64,000 bases of DNA from Sesamum alatum (GCA_034509735.1 JACGWO010000011.1:16901573-16965572), one strand, 5' to 3'; shown: positions 10,182 to 23,199, counted from the stretch's first letter. Notes: generated by a model from the sequence alone, not told the origin. Numbers and translations: made by a program.

Positions 10182-13100
10182 ATGCACCCAAAATTACTGA
10201 ATTCCACCGCCGGCTCCGCCGCCGCGACCTCCTCCTCCTCCACCGCCTCCGTGGGAAACGAAAATCCTGTTACCATTGCAGGTTAATCTCTCTTTCTCAG
10301 TCCTATTTCTGTGTCTCCGTGTTCTGTTTATTCGTTGAATTGATGCCCGAATAAGTAGATAGAGATGCTGAATTGGCCAGAAACAATAGGTTCTCCGGAT
10401 TTCTTTCAAGTAAGACACTTCTGGGTTCAGATTATGACGGTGTTTTGAAATTGTTGGTGCCGCTTAAGGTTTGATTCTATGCTTCCTTTTTTTCTTTTTG
10501 TTGATGCGTGCCGCAGTGTTATTTAGTTTGCAGTTACCACGCAATTTGTTACATTAGTAATGTCAAAATTTGTGGATATGTAAGGCAGTTTTAATGCTAG
10601 AGGCAGCATCCCTTGATGAATGTCACGATAAATTCAGATTCTGCATTGATTTTATCAATTATGCTGAGAATGCATTTCGTAAGGTGATTGCATTTTAGTT
10701 TGCATGACATTTATCATGCTAGAAACAAGAGGGTGGAAGAACTTACTTCATGTCAATTATCAGTTGTAACCAAAAAAATAAAAAAGAACTTACTTCATTT
10801 TGAGTTATGAAACACGAGCCTTGCTTTATCTGTGTTACTATCTGAGGTTGCAGTAATAGTCCAATTGCTCTATTTTTGATTCATTAACGTGTTCCTGGAA
10901 TATGAGTGTTTTCACTGAGCAGCCTGTAATGATTGTACTGTAATAGGCATGAGAAGTATGTAGTTTTTGCCAATGTTGTACTTTCGACGACAGCATTCTT
11001 TTACTTATGGAAAGGTTGATTTATTGACACTTGGATTTGTTGAACTTCACAGAGATGGAAAATCCTGGATTTGACCTGGAACAGCGTGAAGCGGTTTCTG
11101 GAGATAGTGATGAAGAAGGGGTTGTGCGTCTTCGTTGTGGTGGAGAAGTGGTTGATGTGAATGAGGGGCAAGATGATGCTCATATTCTTGAGTTAGAAAA
11201 GAAATTGCTAGAGCAAGTTGTGTATAGTGAGGAAGAAGCATACATGTTGTACTGTGATTATGCACAAGCCATGGGTTTCAATGTCCGAAGGGGAAAGCAA
11301 TATTACTTCATGGGAACCAAAAGGGTAAGGTCGAAAACTTACTGCTGCTCGAAGGAAGGGGTCAAGGATGATAAAGCAGATACCAATGCTGTTGGTTACA
11401 AAAAGCCCGAAACAAGAACAGGATGCAGAGCAATGATATCTTTTGCATGCGATGATAGTGGTCAATGGAAGGTCTCGAGATTTGTAAAGGAACACAATCA
11501 TGAAATGGCCCCGCCATATGCAAAGCCCTTAGTGAAGTCGGGCCAAGCGATTTTAGCTGCAAATGTTTATGGAAGTGGTGGTGCTCTAGAGTCCCTGGTG
11601 AGTATTGCTTCTCCTACTCATAGTTTTGTGCTCAATAATATATTTCGTGTTATAAAGTGTGCTGTTGCCTACACATTAGTTGTAGGTCTTGTAACCGCAC
11701 CAATTGGAACTTACGAAATATACATGAAATACTGTGTGATTATTCGTATGGTTACATGTACCAGATTTTGCTAAAAATCATGCAATAATTGTACGGAGAG
11801 ATTTCACAGGGATTGCATTATATGATACATTGTTCTAAGGAAAATTGAGTCAGTAAATTCGATGTATGCTGGTGCTTTAGATGAGTATAACCTTGACTTA
11901 GTTAAAACCCTTGTTATGGTTGGAGATGGCTGATCATGTGCTGGTCCTTAAATGAGCGTAACCTTATTTTGTTAAAACCCTCGCTATAGTTGGAAATGGC
12001 TTGTTGTATGTTCTTAGGGATAGTTAATTTGATATTCCTAAGAGTAGAATGAAACTTTTACATTTAACTGGAGGCCTACTTCGCTCTTTTCTGTTTGTGG
12101 AAGTTGTACTTAGCTGCTACATTTATTCCTTTGAGTATATCAGTATGTATAGCTAATAGAAGTGTCGTCTCTTGACTTTCCCATGATAAACAAGCTGTAT
12201 TGCTAATCAAGCTGAGTTTTTCCACAAGTATTGCTAAGAGATATAAAAAATTGAAAAGAAATGATTTATGGTATCAGGGAAGAAGGAACACGCTCATGTT
12301 TTGATGATAAAGTTAGCTCATCTGCATAAATGACGTTGCATCATTACTGGATATTATTTTTGATGTGGTTGTTGCTGGCTTTGACTTGAGTTCTACTAGC
12401 CAGACAAACAAAGGAAGCTTTTATTTGAAAATAACAAGTTGAATCTTGGCATTTATCCAACAAGCTCAATGTGCTATACAAACAACGGACTATCAGAATA
12501 TCAACAACAGAAATCAATATGTCTGCCCATCTTCCTGTGCAGAGAAGAAAAGTGCATTGAAAAACTTCTCTTCTAGTGTCTGAGACTGAGTAGGTCTCTA
12601 TTCATTTAGAAGCACAGTACTTCCTTTCTAGATAAGACTACATATGCATACAGGGGCCATTGTGAAGTGGCAAGTTCTATTTTGTCTCTTCGGTTCTATT
12701 ACGTGACCTGCATTGGATAATGTGAGGTATAGTGAAAAAAGTGGTGTTGTCTTGGAGCTTATATATGCTAAGACAAAGATCTGGGCATCTGGAACACAGT
12801 AAATAGATCACTTTTGGGTCTGAGATGGAGTCGAATACCAGAATTTTTTGTTTGAAGAAAGTAGTACTTTCATCAAAACTCTGTTTCTTAGATGAGCGAC
12901 ACATGAATAGGCAGCGAAAGTTGGGTTACAACGTTCTGGGTACTAGAATCTACGCTAAATTAGCAGCTGAAGGGTTCAATGTTCCTCTTAAAATGTCATT
13001 TCTTAAGATTGGCAAAGTAAGCCTCTTAATTTGACCTCCAGAATCTCTGATTGATAAAACAGGGTCAGGAATCTTCAGTATCTACTTGAACTCTATCTTT

Positions 13101-16100
13101 TTCTTGAGAAGTGGAACATGTGACACTCAGTGGGCAGTGATCCCGCAGGTAAAGCCAACTCGCAAGGGAAACTGCCTATGCTTTAGAGGATTGTCTGAGG
13201 TTTATAGTCTTTGGCTGAGATTTTAATATTCTTCCTTAAGGCGGCGGAGTTCTGCCCAACGGATTGCAACCCACAGATGTACTTGATCTCCCAGTTCAAA
13301 TAATTCTATTGCCCTATTCTCTGGAAAACATTAAATCCCGTGCCAAACTTTATGCTGGTTATCCTCAATTAGGTTACTCTTATTGTTTCTTGCTCAATGG
13401 CTACAATATCAGTTTGTGGAATCTGGAAATAAGGGCTTATTGAAAACTGGGTGGGAGCATACCACAGAGGGACTCAAATACGGTTATGCTTGTACAAAAC
13501 TTTTGTGTTATACCATTAGTTGGATATAGACATCTATACTAGTGCTTGTTTTCTGTTTATTGATCAACACCTTAAATAGTGTTCCAGACAGTGAATCACC
13601 CTCTTTGTATGGGCATCAATCACATTGGTGGTGATAAGCTGAACTCATATGCAGCCAACACCGAGGAAGCTGAGCAATTCTCTCCAAAATTGGCCTGTAA
13701 ATGATACATGCTGTCAGTTCCGTGCTGACAAAAGGTCCATATAATTAAATGGTTAACCGTGAAGAGTCTGCCTTTAGTGGTAGTAGTACAAGTGTCATGC
13801 CTTGTGTCCATATTGTGGGGAGCCAGAAGTGCGATTCTTGCATAATGGACTCCTCTAGCACCTCCTTCGCTTTTGATCTCGTTTTGTGAAAGTGATTGAC
13901 CCATATTGCTAGAGAATTCTGTTTACCCTCTTGCAACTCATTCCAAATTTCCTCCAACATCTAATGTGGATACCACAGTCACCTAGTCGGAATCACGAGG
14001 CCTTTTTGTTGGTTATTTTACATTCCAATGCTCCCAGTACTATCCGGTCGGACCTCTTGAGAGATGGCTAGTACGTGGATGAATTGTGAAACTATTTTGC
14101 CATGCTGCTGGTCCATGCGATCAGAACCCACAAGCAGAACCTAGCACAATGGAGTACGCTTTGCAACTACTTTGCTGTTGGCCTCACTTTTTAAATGATT
14201 AACCGAAGTTGCTAGCCGAGTCCATTTTCACAGTCAAGTGTCCACCCACAACCAATGTGAGATATGATAAGGGTGTGGCAATGATCGGAAGTAGCGTACT
14301 TAGAAAGTCCATCTCCCATTTTCGTGGCTATTGTTTTGCCATCCTTGCATGAGGACTGCCCCCAATCCCTAGAGAACTAGCATTTGTTTCAATGATGAAT
14401 GACTCAGCGAAGTTGGGACAGAATACCAGTACAGAGGTGGTATGGCTTGTTTCAGTCCTTTGAAGCCATAGCTTGTTTTTCCTTCCATTTTACTTGAAGG
14501 CATCTGTCGTAAGAAAGTCTCCACTCCTTTTCCTTAACAAACTCTCATTATCAAAAGATCTCCTAACGTGTGTGTTGGTGTGGGATGATATAATTAGACA
14601 GGAATAACATGAGTGTAGAAATGGAATAAAGGTGAGAAAATGGTCTGACAAATAGCATATCTCAGCTTGGTGTGCCTAAGGTTGAGAAAGAAGTTGAACC
14701 AGTACTTAATTGATTTTCTCATGTTTGCTGGATGGTACGAAGAGTATAAAGGAAATGAAATTGGAGAGACCACCAACCCTTTAAGTAAAAATTAGTTAAA
14801 GAATATTAATTAGAAATTGCACCTAGTAATAATGTGTATTAATTTTGGCTATCTATGGAATAACAAATAATATATATCAATGTCAATGTGTATATTTTCT
14901 TTTTGATCATTCAATATGTACATATATCAATATGCCTGTGAATAGATGTGTAAGTGTGTATGTGGGACTGCATGTATGTATAATGAAATGTTTAATTATT
15001 TTTATTATTTCATATAAGAATTGCAATGCGTATAATTAATAAATTGATGTTAATATACTATAACTGGCTTACTCCTATACAACAATCTCACCTTAACTTA
15101 AGAGCTCAAGTCTGGAGAAGAACTTTAAATTCATAGGTACAATTTTAGTGAGGCCAATGGGATACTGCAAGTATAGTAAAATATCTATACCAGAAAAGAT
15201 ATCTGATTGAATGACTTCTAAAATCATTTTTAACTTGCTTATAGAGATAATAACAAATTAAGTTGTGAAAGACTGCAAATTAAGACTATGAAGATCAGAT
15301 TAGTCAATAACCATCTTATGAATCACAATGGATTGTTTCCTACGTTATCCTAGAGAAGGTGTCTGCAATATTCATGAATTGGCCATTTCTGGGTGCATGG
15401 TGATGCAATTAAGAGCCTCAAACAGCCTCCACTCTGTCCTCGACCGACATTTGATTGGACTGGACAATGAAGCCTTACTGTTGGCTTTCTATCCCTTGAG
15501 ACATCACGGACAGTCCACAGTCAAGTGAACTTTTAAGACACTTTAGTATGAAGAATTAGTAAGTCCAAAAGGTAAATTAATTAGATCACTTGTCAATAAT
15601 TCTTGCCTTTGAACAGTTTTTTGTTGTCATGAACAACTTATTTAATTTCATTGAAATCTTACTAATTTACTTGAAATTGTAATAGATGATTCAATCACTT
15701 TCTAAACCCAATCTTTCTATTGAGTCATTCAGCAAACAGATAACATTCATTCATTTTGGAAGAAACTTAAATTTCTAGTTGTTTCTATAAACAAGTTATT
15801 CAACTCCATCAAAATAATTACTATCTACGTCAAACTTTTTTAGCAAGTTTCTAAGAAGAACCTATTACTTCTCCAGTCTTGCAAATACTGATATAATTAT
15901 GAACAAAACTAACTTTGCTGATCTATTTCTAGGTCTTGATTTGGAGCTTGGTAGTCCCAAAAGGACCACTTGTTTACAAACACAAATAATTCCTATTATT
16001 TTCCCACTGTAATTGAAAATTTATCTTAGGGTGCATTTTGAATTGATGGATTTGGGCCTTGTGAATTTAAAATCCGTAGATGATAAACTTGTTTGGCACA

Positions 16101-17982
16101 TAAAATAAATAAGAGGATTTTAAATCTTTCATTGAATCCATCAGATTTTTAAACCTATTTATGATTTGAAATTCATCCAATACGTAGTAATTTTTAAATC
16201 TTTTTGAAATGCTCTAAAATCATTAACCAAATGTATTTTAAGTCTTTACACAAATTCATTATAAAGCCCATTAAGAGATATAACAAATGTGGATTTGAAA
16301 TCCATTCATTTAAAATCCTTAGCCAAATCCAAATCCAGTGTTCCAAATGCAACCTTACTCATAGATAGTTAAGTAGAATATCATACTTAACTAATTGGTT
16401 CACCACCCAATATGCATTCCCTATTCTTTCATCTTGTCTTTTCTTTTACTCTCTTTTCATCTTCTCTTTCCCTCCCTAGAACTTACTACTCTTCAAGTTC
16501 ATTTTATGAAAGAGTGTGTATGAAGTTTCTTTATCTTCCTCAGTCATCAGTATGTAGACCGTCTTGGTTGCACCTGTGCCCTGGGTAGTCACACCACAAT
16601 TGGAACAGTAACATCCTCATGCCTGCAATAGGGTGGTTTTACTAACAAAATTATCTGGTCGTAATGGTAGAGAGCTGGTGTACTACATTGTGCATATGAT
16701 GGATTTCTGTTGCAGGGTCTATTATTAATAGCAGTTGTCTACAAATGCCTTGTTGAAATTTAAATATATTCTTTGATCATTTTTCTAAAAGTTGCTGATG
16801 AAACTTGCAAGTAAAATAATTGTATGTGAAGTTCTTACCCCTTTAGAGTAAAAAAGGCCTTATGTCCTCAAACTTTTCTCCAGATAATTTGTTGAGGAAC
16901 GTAACTGCCGCAGATATTGCATTAACTTCTTTTGGATTGTTCAGTACTTTCTTTTGCTGGATAGTGGTCCTAGTTATTGTTGGAGTCTACGAATGTTTAG
17001 GTTACTTTTTCCCTAGAAAAATAGGATTAGTCATCCTGTTGACATGCTCACTTTTGTAGCTATGTAGGTTCTGTCTAATGAAGTTTATGCTTGCATAACA
17101 TGATGCTTTTGCCTCTTTGCTGCTGCTTCTGCTTGTCTCTGTCCTGTATTCTTTCCACATTTCGGAAATCTTTAAATGCTAGTTTTTTCTCATTCATTTT
17201 ATGGTTTGTTTCCCCACTGCAGATAATAGCCTTATGAACTTCCATGATTTGGTTTTTCTCGTAGCCTAAAAGTAAATCCATTTTGTTTGGGCTGTGTGCA
17301 TATCGGATGTCTTCTCTACATCTTCATTCTCTTTGAAACTACCTGATCCTGTATGCCTTGTGTTAAAAATTTTGTCATGTTGCAAGATATAACCAAGGTA
17401 TTTTCCCAGCATTGTTATTTTCGAATTCATGTTGTCTTATGTTACTTTAAAGTGCAGATTCCTCGTTTGTTCTAGAACTGAAAGAATGTCGATTCATTCT
17501 CTATGAACCAAGCTAAACTTGAAATGATGGAACTTGTTCGAAGATGATAAGACAACGCCCTTTGTGTATCTCCACTTAGATTAATATAATTCTTGGATGT
17601 GGATATGGAACTAGTATTTGAAACTTTCGGTGTTGTTTCAAGTTTACCACCTCCAGTAATTGTGGGAGGAGGCCGGTTTAAGTCATATAATAAACTCTGA
17701 TGTTTCTGTCATCTTCTCTTTTATTTTCCTCGATAAACCAATCTCTTATCCCGTTGTTTTGTTATGCAGAGCGAACATGATAAAATTAGGGAACTCTCCT
17801 TACAACTAGCAATTGCAAAAAATCGAGCTGAAACTTTTGAAAGGCAAGCTGCTACCTACAAAAGGCAACTGCATATGATTGTTGGGCATATCGAAGAGCA
17901 TAACCAGTCCTTGGCAAAGAAACTTCAGAAAGCTTTACACAATGTGAAGGAGTTGGAATCCAAAGATCGACTGAAGTCGTAG
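10182..17982 (+). CDS. FAR1-related DNA-binding protein (FRF type)
   Basis: Three exons are inferred: 10182-10281, 11053-11597 and 17770-17982, giving 285 residues. Junctions are in frame with GT-AG introns. The N-terminus is Ser/Ala-rich. Residues about 94-185 form a FAR1 DNA-binding domain of the WRKY-GCM1 zinc fold: EEAYMLYCDYAQAMGF, then CCSKEG, TRGCRA-like GCRAMI and the closing EHNHEM. The last exon encodes a coiled coil (residues about 216-285, SEHDKIRELSLQLAIAKNRA onward). There is no MULE transposase core, SWIM finger or nuclease fold, so it is the short FRF class derived from Mutator transposase and not a full FHY3/FAR1 factor. It likely acts in the nucleus, perhaps competing with full FRS proteins. 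The second intron is 6.2 kb and holds a MITE and other repeats. Confidence 0.8.
11868..12010 (+). repeat. 72-bp tandem duplication in FRF intron 2
   Basis: Two diverged adjacent units begin GCTGGTGCTTTAGATGAG (11868) and GCTGGTCCTTAAATGAG (11940), and both contain GTTAAAACCCT...TATGGTTGGA-like cores. Confidence 0.75.
12825..13020 (+). other. Unassigned open segment in FRF intron 2
   Basis: An open frame containing RQRKLGYNVLGTRIYAKLAA ends at a donor-like GTAAGCC. I do not recognise it. It could be a relic exon of a captured gene or an alternative exon of the surrounding gene; chance is also possible. A second unassigned stretch (GVLPNGLQPTDVLDL) lies near 13250. Confidence 0.3.
13040..16025. 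other. Intron 2 interior without recognised genes
   Basis: Moderately AT-rich intronic DNA. A minus-strand frame at 13745-13960 (starting MLEEIWNELQEGKQNS) is not recognised and may belong to an old element. I found no intact element boundaries between 13040 and 16025. Confidence 0.4.
16029..16354. mobile_element. Tourist-like MITE in FRF intron 2
   Basis: A 326-bp block with terminal inverted repeats (GGGTGCATTTTGAA... and ...TTCCAAATGCAACC), flanked by TTA at 16026-16028 and 16355-16357. The TTA duplication and size fit PIF/Harbinger-derived Tourist MITEs. The interior repeats GGATTTGAAATC-type motifs and encodes nothing. Confidence 0.75.
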
Positions 17983-18809
17983 ATTTTCCTTTTCTTCCGT
18001 AAATTCAGGATCCGGCTTAACGACATACGTTTTTCAAACATTGTTTTCAGATAGTTGCTTGTAGTGAAGCTAACCCTAGAAAGGGCTATCGATCTGGAAG
18101 CTGTGGATGTAGCATGAAAAGGGCACCACAGCTTCTCAATCTGTATTATTTGTACAGATGTGCACATTATAGTAACATTAGTAGCTGAATTTGTTGCTGA
18201 TGCAGTTTCTTTGCTTCTCTGTAGGCCTTCATGAAATTGATTCTGAAACTTAAGAGTAAAAAGATCTTCAAAGAATTGTAGTTGATCCTCGTTTGGTTTA
18301 TGTTTTCTAGCAAGAAAAACAGAGATGTTCCTATTCTAAACAGGATTAGTTTCATCTCTGACGTGGAATGAGTACACCTATCATGAGAAGGGGAAAAAAA
18401 AGAAACAAAGAAGTTCATAGCCCTTTTAGGGTAATTGCTAATGCTGTAAATCAGGCACTCATTTGTATGATGATTGGTTCTGATTTTCTAGTTGGATGAA
18501 ACATTAAGAAAATCATTTCAGAGACTCCAAATTAAAATAATTTAAATTTTTTAATATTTCGAAAAACATCGTTTAACATGAAGGATTTGAAATCTTCTAA
18601 TATGAAACAAACCAAATAAACCCAAAAAGTTTATTATTAAGGATTTGAAATTCCTACATTTATATCCATCAATTTCAAATGCAATGTTATATTATTAAGG
18701 TGTAAGTTACATCTACATCCCTTAATATTTGCCATCATTACAAATACATCCGTGTTAAATTGAAATTACAATCACTCCATTTAAGGTTTGCCCTATCTTA
18801 TATGTAACT
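17983..18809. other. FRF 3' flank and AT-rich repeats
   Basis: Probable 3' untranslated region followed by AT-rich repeat-like DNA (GGATTTGAAATC motifs near 18590 and 18650). No gene is seen. Confidence 0.4.
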
Positions 18810-19260
18810 CACTATAAAATAATCATTTTTTGTGATAAAATATTTAGTGGCAACAATAAAATCATCACTAGAAGCAATGGTTTAGAGTCAACTTTTGTGT
18901 ATGTCACTAATTGTCGGAATCGGCAACCATTAGTGACAACTTTTGTTATTGTCACTCATTCTTGTCACTAAAAGGTTAGCGCCATTTTTTGATTTTGGTG
19001 GGAAAGAAAAATTGTCACTATTACTAATTAAAATAGTGAAAATATTCTAATTATCACTAATTACTAAGAAAAAAATTTAGTGTCAAAAAGAAGTTGTGAC
19101 TAAAAGGTAAATATCACCAGTGATAAAAATAGTCATCACTATTACCATATAAAATAGCGACAATACTTCAATCATCACTAATGGCTAAGAACAAATGTTA
19201 GTGTCAATAAAAAGTTGTGACCAAAAAGTTAACATCAGTAGTGATGAAAATAGTCATCAT
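18810..19260. repeat. CACTA-like subterminal repeat region
   Basis: Begins CACTATAAAATAATC. It then contains many direct and inverted copies of the short motif (T)TAGTGACA / TGTCACTAA, an arrangement typical of CACTA (En/Spm) element ends. No transposase and no second TAGTG-type end were found, so it is probably a truncated terminus. Confidence 0.45.
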
Positions 19261-19649
19261 TATTAAGAAAATACTATTACTCTTACATAAACGGTATTTC
19301 GAAAACATAAAAGCTCACATAATAGATACAAAATTTATCAAAATCAAGTTGCACATTTTTAGACATTTTATACTTCAATTTAACTAAAGTAAAATTAAAA
19401 TATCTACTACTTGTGAAAGGTTGGTAATATTATTTTATTTATAGTTAATTAATTAATTGTTAAATTCAAAGATTAATTGTTGTTTAATTAAATTAAAAAA
19501 TTGACCTGAAAGATATATTTAAATCCTTTAGAATTTTACTCACGCATAATAATTCAAATGCTAAGAAAATTAGAAATATACTTAAAAAAATTGATAAGCG
19601 TTAAAAAAGATCGAGTCATTATTCGATATTAATTAATAATTTATCTAAT

Positions 19650-21690
19650 TTGATAGGACATGGAGTTCTAGGTGATAATTCAAATAGCACTTTAAGTATG
19701 AGGTAAATGGTGGCTCAAAACTCATCATCCTTGAACCTGATCAAGGAAGAATCTTAGGTTCATCCTTGGGATGAATGTGACTAAAACTGTGCTCCAAGGG
19801 GGCATCAATTTTTGGCCACATACTAGTTATCGGAAGTCAATGCTTGATCAAGCTTGATAGTTGATCAAGCTTAATTGGAGTAATTGATTAGCGTGGCATG
19901 GTGTCACGGGCGGACTCTTTTGTCGCAGCGGAATATTTCATTTTTGCCCGTGATGCCTCTCAGGTTGCTCACAACCTTCGACCGGCCTTTCTCCATTCGA
20001 GTCCTCTCGGTCTCCCGACCATGTGTCTTCGACACTCGCAGCTTACTAGCGCGACATCCGAACGCATCCCTGTGCGGCGCCTTGCGCCCAAGCACTCGCC
20101 TATCCGGAATGCCCATGTTCGCAGAGGGTCGCGGCTCTCGCGCCTTGCGCGCCTTCATGTCCGGCCCCAACTAGCTAGCTTGCCATCACGTATCTCGCCC
20201 ACAATCTCGGGCCCTGCCGATACTTCTCGCAATGGCTCGGAGCATCTTCGCCCCGTCTCGGCACTATGGGCCAACTTACGCCCACAACGCCCATCGCATG
20301 CACAACAATTACTCGGTACATTACCGGCGCATGTCTTCACCATGCCCGTCTCGCATGCCTCGCCCGAGTAGGGCAGCATCATCCGTCCTTGGCCCGACTC
20401 TATGCCAACATCTCGCATCAGTCTCGCACGGCATGCCCAACATGCCTCCTTGCCTTTCGGCGTGGCCTCATAATTTGCCCACAGCGCGGCGTCGCCCCAC
20501 GACCGCGTATCTTGGCCAACGGATTGTCGTGCACGGCTAGAACCCAATAGCTCATGCCACGAGTAGCTCACGAGGTCTTCAATGCTTCACCTCGTTCGCT
20601 CATTCCGCCCGAGAGGTATTGCCTATGCCCTTCCGCAGCCCGCGGGGCATCCTCACAATCACACGGAGCCTCTCGGCGCGTTGCTTGCCCAACGTGTGCC
20701 ATCCTGGCCCCACGCCGCCCGTTCGGTTCCCATACCGACCGGGGACTTTAGCCCTCCCTTCGAGGTGCCTAAAGCCGGCCCCTGAGGCCCCCATCATGCC
20801 CCAAGGGAATCGCCCATTTAGTGCCTCACTGCACGGGGGGGACTGGCTGGAGCTCACCACTGCTGTCCCCTTATAATAGTCTTAAAAATAATTTCCCTTG
20901 TTCTCACAGTAGATATTCAAAGTCCCTCAAATGGCCGAGGAGCGCACCTTTTTCACAACTCCCTCGTCCGACGTCCGAATCGCGTACTGCTTGAACCATT
21001 GCGCTCCCACGTGCCGGGCCGACATCCCCTTATCGCCCGCACGTCCTCCGCAAGTCACAGCCAGCACTCCTAGTTAAAGGACGACCTGTGACACATGGGC
21101 AGGCTTGACTTGTGTGCTATAGTAAGCGCACAATTAGTCCATGTGTGTGATTCATATTTTGGTATGTGATACACACACACACCATCGATCAACGTACAAA
21201 TAATTTAGAATCATTTTCCTCATACCAAGCACTACCACTCGGCCCTCTCCTCTCTCACTACACTCCCACATTTCTCTTGCGTTCTTTTGAATCTAGTTCA
21301 AGCAAGAACAACAAGGTTTTGATGTCACTAATTGATAGTGAAGATCAAAATAGGTTTCTTCAACCGAGATCACCAAACTATCTAGCAATAGTTTGTGCAT
21401 TCCACTTGCTTGTTGTGGTGTGGACACAACGTAGAGAGGATCTACACTTGATCCTTGTGTGAACAAATGGGAACAACGCAAGTAGTCGTTCTACAAAAAG
21501 AAATCAAAAGGTATAATCGAATTTAGATTATTGCATCTCTCTTTTGATTTCAAGCCATAGGCACAAAAACAATATTATGTATGTTTTTATTTTAATGCGT
21601 TTTTAAAGTACCAAACACCCGGAAAAATCAAGGGAAACACCCCTTTGGTCAGTTATTAAATTTGATTAATTTTACTGCTTTCGCTGCTCT
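19650..21690 (+). repeat. Probable copia-type LTR remnant, interrupted by a solo LTR
   Basis: The AT-rich flank before 19897 and the block after 21098 together resemble the layout of the copia LTRs at 54127-55329 and 59096-61590: CT-rich leader, GGAACAACGC, CACCCGG, then ACTGCTTTCGCTGCTCTC near the end. Outer limits are approximate and no target duplication was fixed, so this is an inference from pattern. Confidence 0.4.
19902..21093 (+). mobile_element. GC-rich solo LTR
   Basis: Starts TGTCACGGGCGG and ends GACCTGTGACA, so TGTCAC/GTGACA forms the terminal inverted repeat of an LTR. CATGG occurs exactly on both sides (19897-19901, 21094-21098) as a 5-bp target duplication. A TATA-like CTTATAATAG lies at about 20870. 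There is no internal region, so this is the product of LTR-LTR recombination. It is much richer in G+C than its surroundings, which produces many spurious open frames. The superfamily is probably Ty3/gypsy, but not proven. Confidence 0.85.
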
Positions 21691-21693
21691 CTT

Positions 21694-22308
21694 TAATTCC
21701 TGGGCAATACTCATTCCTTTCAGCCAAGACACTGGATGCATATTTCATGATCACTATCATATGCGTGAGGGATATATTTATAAGCACTGATATGAATGAA
21801 GTATGTTATATATTATTGATGTGAAATAAATAAGATTGTTTACATGGAGTATTAAAACGTGCTACCTAGCTAGCCTCCGACAGTCTAGTTGTCATGCTGG
21901 ACAGTGGACACTACCCCAATAGTTTCCTAATTTTGGCAGCTGTAATTTATACGTTCCATTTGATCTTTGGGTGACGTAGGGCAAGTAGTCCTACGTGGAT
22001 TTGCCACTTGGATTAACTGGGGGCGCCCTCGAGTTTGGGGTTCAATAGAATTGGGCCTCCACATTGGTTGGGGGAGGGGGGGGAGGCATCCGAGACCCTT
22101 GGCTTCTCTATGCACTTGTGCAGTGTTTTCTTTTTTAGGTTGTTTGGATCTTTTTGGGCTAGTTTATCTTTTTGGACACCAATACATTTATCTAATAACT
22201 AGGTGTGATTCTTTATAGTTTAGATGGACTTAAGCTAAGTTGATGAAAGATAAAATTCAAAATCTTTCCTAAAATGCTTCAAAATGTTTCTAGATAAATG
22301 ACCTAAAC
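21694..22308. other. Spacer before the LINE
   Basis: Contains a short G-rich run (GGGGGAGGGGGGGGAGG at about 22070-22086) and otherwise AT-rich DNA. No gene is recognised. Confidence 0.4.
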
Positions 22309-22359
22309 ATGTCTAACAATTCCTGCTGCAGATAAACCCCCCCCATTAAGCCTGTCACT

Positions 22360-23199
22360 GTGAATGCTGTTAACATGGATAATTTGTTCACAAGCAAGAA
22401 TCAAGAGCATATAATTTCTGCACATAATAATGCTGCAACCAACAACACAGCTAACTCCATTGATATCTCGGTAGCTAAGTCTGCCTCTGTTATAAATTCC
22501 CTAAACATTCCTGCTGCAGCACTCTCACACGATCACAGTAAACACATAGGTCCAGATCACACAAATTTCACTTTGAACAATTTGGACTGTGAGGGAAATA
22601 GAACTGTTGAGTATGACAAGGATAATCAGGAAGAGTTTAATTATGATGACCCACTTCTAGTCGACCTTCTTGATAAAAAACTGGGACTTAGAAAACAAAC
22701 AAATTAGAACAGAGTAGTATGTTATTGAGGAAATTGAAGCTATAAATGAAATTCTTGAAAGAAACAGACAACAAAGGCAGGGAACATACACGTGACAGAA
22801 TCTACCACTGGATCAACTGAGCAAAACCAAGAAGAAGAGGAAGAACAAACTCCAATATTCAACAGGTTTCTAGCACTTGCTCAATTGGAAGAAGAGGTAC
22901 AACAGACACAAGAAGAGGTGGTTGAGGAGGTGGCTGACACCCAAGAAAGACAAGTACAAGATAACATTATGGAGGCCCAAGGAGAATCAACACCAACAAG
23001 CCAAGAAATGGATACCATGATTCAAGATGCCATCCTGACTGAATCCAACATCACCCAGAAACATAAAAGAAACAAATCCGCAGAAGAAACATCTCCATCA
23101 CAAGGATTCACTACCAAAGGTAAAAAGGTGAAAGGTACATCCCATCCTAAAACTCTCCTGAAAAGGAGCACAAGATCATCATCTTTATCTATCTCTTAA
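22360..23199 (+). pseudogene. LINE ORF1, C-terminal part
   Basis: Two open segments (22360-22707 and 22792-23199) separated by stops. The second is Glu/Gln-rich and ends in a basic, Ser-rich tail (TLLKRSTRSSSLSIS) directly before ORF2. Plant LINE ORF1 proteins bind element RNA, but no domain is recognisable in this remnant; the call rests on position. Confidence 0.55.

Noticed and set aside
13745..13960. 71-codon minus-strand frame beginning MLEEIWNELQ
   Set aside because: It looks protein-like but I could not match it to a family, and no neighbouring exon or element boundary supports a gene.
16862..17059. Hydrophobic 65-codon open frame in the FRF intron
   Set aside because: No conserved motif, and T-rich intronic DNA readily yields hydrophobic frames.
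19884..20876. Several long open frames (up to 157 codons) on both strands in GC-rich DNA
   Set aside because: They lie inside a solo LTR with fixed ends; high GC removes stop codons by chance, and none resembles a known protein.
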